From the NCBI GenBank assembly GCA_019090845.1, contig JAHRVD010000006.1, positions 1-7,110 of the forward strand: DNA of 7,110 nucleotides, written 5' to 3'. This stretch comes from Marinosulfonomonas sp. GTDB lineage: Bacteria > Pseudomonadota > Alphaproteobacteria > Rhodobacterales > Rhodobacteraceae. A model generated the notes under the pieces. The model was given only the letters and a program-made list of their open reading frames with translations. It made no database searches and was not told the origin of the DNA. Below are positions 6,461 through 7,110 of this stretch, one piece after another (position 1 is the first letter of the stretch; each line of letters starts with the position of its first letter). The translations under genes and the position numbers were made by a program.

Positions 6461-6495
6461 ATACCCGAACTCAACTCAGGACCTAAGGAAATCGG

Positions 6496-6882
6496 ATGTC
6501 ACAAGGAATACTCGAGCATGTGAATTTCACCGTATCGGATCCAAAGGCCACCGCCGCCATGTTGTGCGATTTGTTTGGATGGCATATTCGATGGCAAGGG
6601 GCGGCCAAGGACAACGGCTATACTGTGCATGTTGGATCGGGCAGCGACTATCTGGCAATATATTCCGGCCCCGGGGATACGCCAAAACCCTGGCAGGACA
6701 GTTACAGCCAATTAGGCGGTCTGAACCATGTCGGCATCATCGTCGATGATCTGAACGCGGTCGAGGCAAGGGTTAAAGCCGCAGGCTATGAGCCCATCAA
6801 CCACGCCGACTATGAACCGGGGCGCAGGTTTTACTTTCGCGACGGCGATAACATTGAATATGAGATTGTAAGCTATGCGTGA
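6496..6882 (+). CDS. VOC superfamily protein (glyoxalase/dioxygenase fold), putative SoxR target
   Basis: This 128-residue single-domain protein has the vicinal oxygen chelate fold, two beta-alpha-beta-beta-beta modules around a metal site. Module 1 begins LEHVNFTVSDPKATAAMLCDLFGW (6-29) and module 2 begins LNHVGIIVDDLNAVEARVKAAGY (76-98). Likely metal ligands are His8, His78 and Glu121 in FRDGDNIEYEI. Tyr56 appears to stand where glyoxalase I has its glutamate, so the site looks more like a three-ligand 2-His-1-Glu set, as in FosA- or dioxygenase-type members. There is no signal peptide or membrane segment. The ATG at 6496 has AAGGAA (6485-6490) at good spacing and is preceded by the SoxR-box promoter. 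A role in detoxifying or resisting a redox-active compound or electrophile is inferred from the regulator. The actual substrate is not recognisable; a lactoylglutathione lyase, a bleomycin-binding type or a thiol transferase are all possible. Confidence 0.9.
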   Translation: MSQGILEHVNFTVSDPKATAAMLCDLFGWHIRWQGAAKDNGYTVHVGSGSDYLAIYSGPGDTPKPWQDSYSQLGGLNHVGIIVDDLNAVEARVKAAGYEPINHADYEPGRRFYFRDGDNIEYEIVSYA

Positions 6883-6891
6883 TCCGACTGA

Positions 6892-6936
6892 GCCGCGCGG
6901 GCGCGGCGCAGGATGTCTCGTGCCCTGATTGGGCAC
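6892..6936 (+). terminator. Two short GC hairpins after the VOC gene, possible terminator
   Basis: Ten bases after the VOC stop a 6-bp stem GCCGCG/CGCGGC (6892-6897 and 6902-6907) closes a CGGG loop. A second 6-bp stem GTGCCC/GGGCAC (6920-6925 and 6931-6936) closes a TGATT loop. Neither is followed by a T-run, so this is not a classical intrinsic terminator, though the position suits transcript ending or 3'-end protection. Confidence 0.35.
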
Positions 6937-7110
6937 TCGGGTTGGTGGGTGCTGAGGGGTTGGGCGAAATTTGCTTGGCAGAGCGGCGCTGTGTCGTGTA
7001 TGCAGGAGCCATGACCAAAGGTGCTAACATTATTTGCTGCATTATTACCTGCTGAAAACACCAGCGGGCCGGTCTTCTTTTATCTTTCAGTTGAAGTTGC
7101 TAAAGCCCGC
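6937..7110. other. Right-edge stretch without a convincing gene
   Basis: About 170 bases hold no ORF with family features. A 33-codon plus-strand frame (6913-7014) has four tryptophans (GWWVLRGW, FAW) but no ribosome site. Its stop overlaps, as ATGA, the start of a 14-codon frame (7011-7055, MTKGANIICCIITC) that has AGGAG only two bases before the ATG. Further on, GCGGGC (7064-7069) could pair with GCCCGC (7105-7110) at the window end, across a T-rich loop. This may be the 5' leader of a gene beyond the window, but there is too little to call it. Confidence 0.2.

Noticed and set aside
6873..7061. 62-codon minus-strand frame (and the overlapping 6797-7042 frame) at the right edge
   Set aside because: Both overlap the VOC gene end in antisense and have low-complexity, motif-free translations.
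1..7110. Mobile element, CRISPR array, tRNA, rRNA or defence system
   Set aside because: No transposase, terminal repeats, regular repeat-spacer pattern or RNA-gene cloverleaf was seen; the gene content is ordinary chromosomal.

Overview
The window looks like chromosomal DNA of an alphaproteobacterium, probably of the Rhodobacterales/Roseobacter group. The clues are moderately high GC, dense gene packing, an OlsB-type ornithine-lipid acyltransferase next to a Uup-type ABC-F ATPase, and a soxR gene placed divergently from a small oxidoreductase/VOC-type target instead of soxS. The assignment rests on gene content and protein style only, so the genus is open.

Layout. At the left edge is the 3' part of olsB (+, 1-567, cut by the window start), then a complete uup (+, 629-2446). 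Next comes a minus-strand block, read from right to left: soxR (6418-5960), an AruH-like class I/II aminotransferase (5864-4692), a PEP mutase/isocitrate lyase superfamily protein (4695-3880) and a group II PLP-dependent decarboxylase (3828-2443). The last gene runs into uup tail to tail; the two stop codons share bases inside a 10-bp palindrome. Divergent from soxR lies a single VOC (glyoxalase/dioxygenase fold) gene (+, 6496-6882), followed by about 230 bases with two short GC hairpins and no convincing gene.

How the genes may work together. (1) The soxR-VOC pair forms a recognisable redox-stress module. A SoxR-box-like dyad sits in a promoter with the 19-bp -35/-10 spacing typical of MerR-family activators, and it faces the VOC gene. 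(2) The aminotransferase and PEP mutase-like genes overlap by ATGA and are almost certainly co-transcribed. The decarboxylase follows closely and probably belongs to the same operon. Together they suggest amino-acid or keto-acid catabolism with an unidentified substrate. (3) OlsB (membrane ornithine lipid) and Uup (ribosome-associated ATPase) are probably unrelated in function.

No insertion sequence, CRISPR array, tRNA or rRNA was seen. The most interesting points are the SoxR-controlled VOC gene and the uncharacterised aminotransferase/lyase/decarboxylase cluster. Nothing here clearly amounts to a wholly new type of system.
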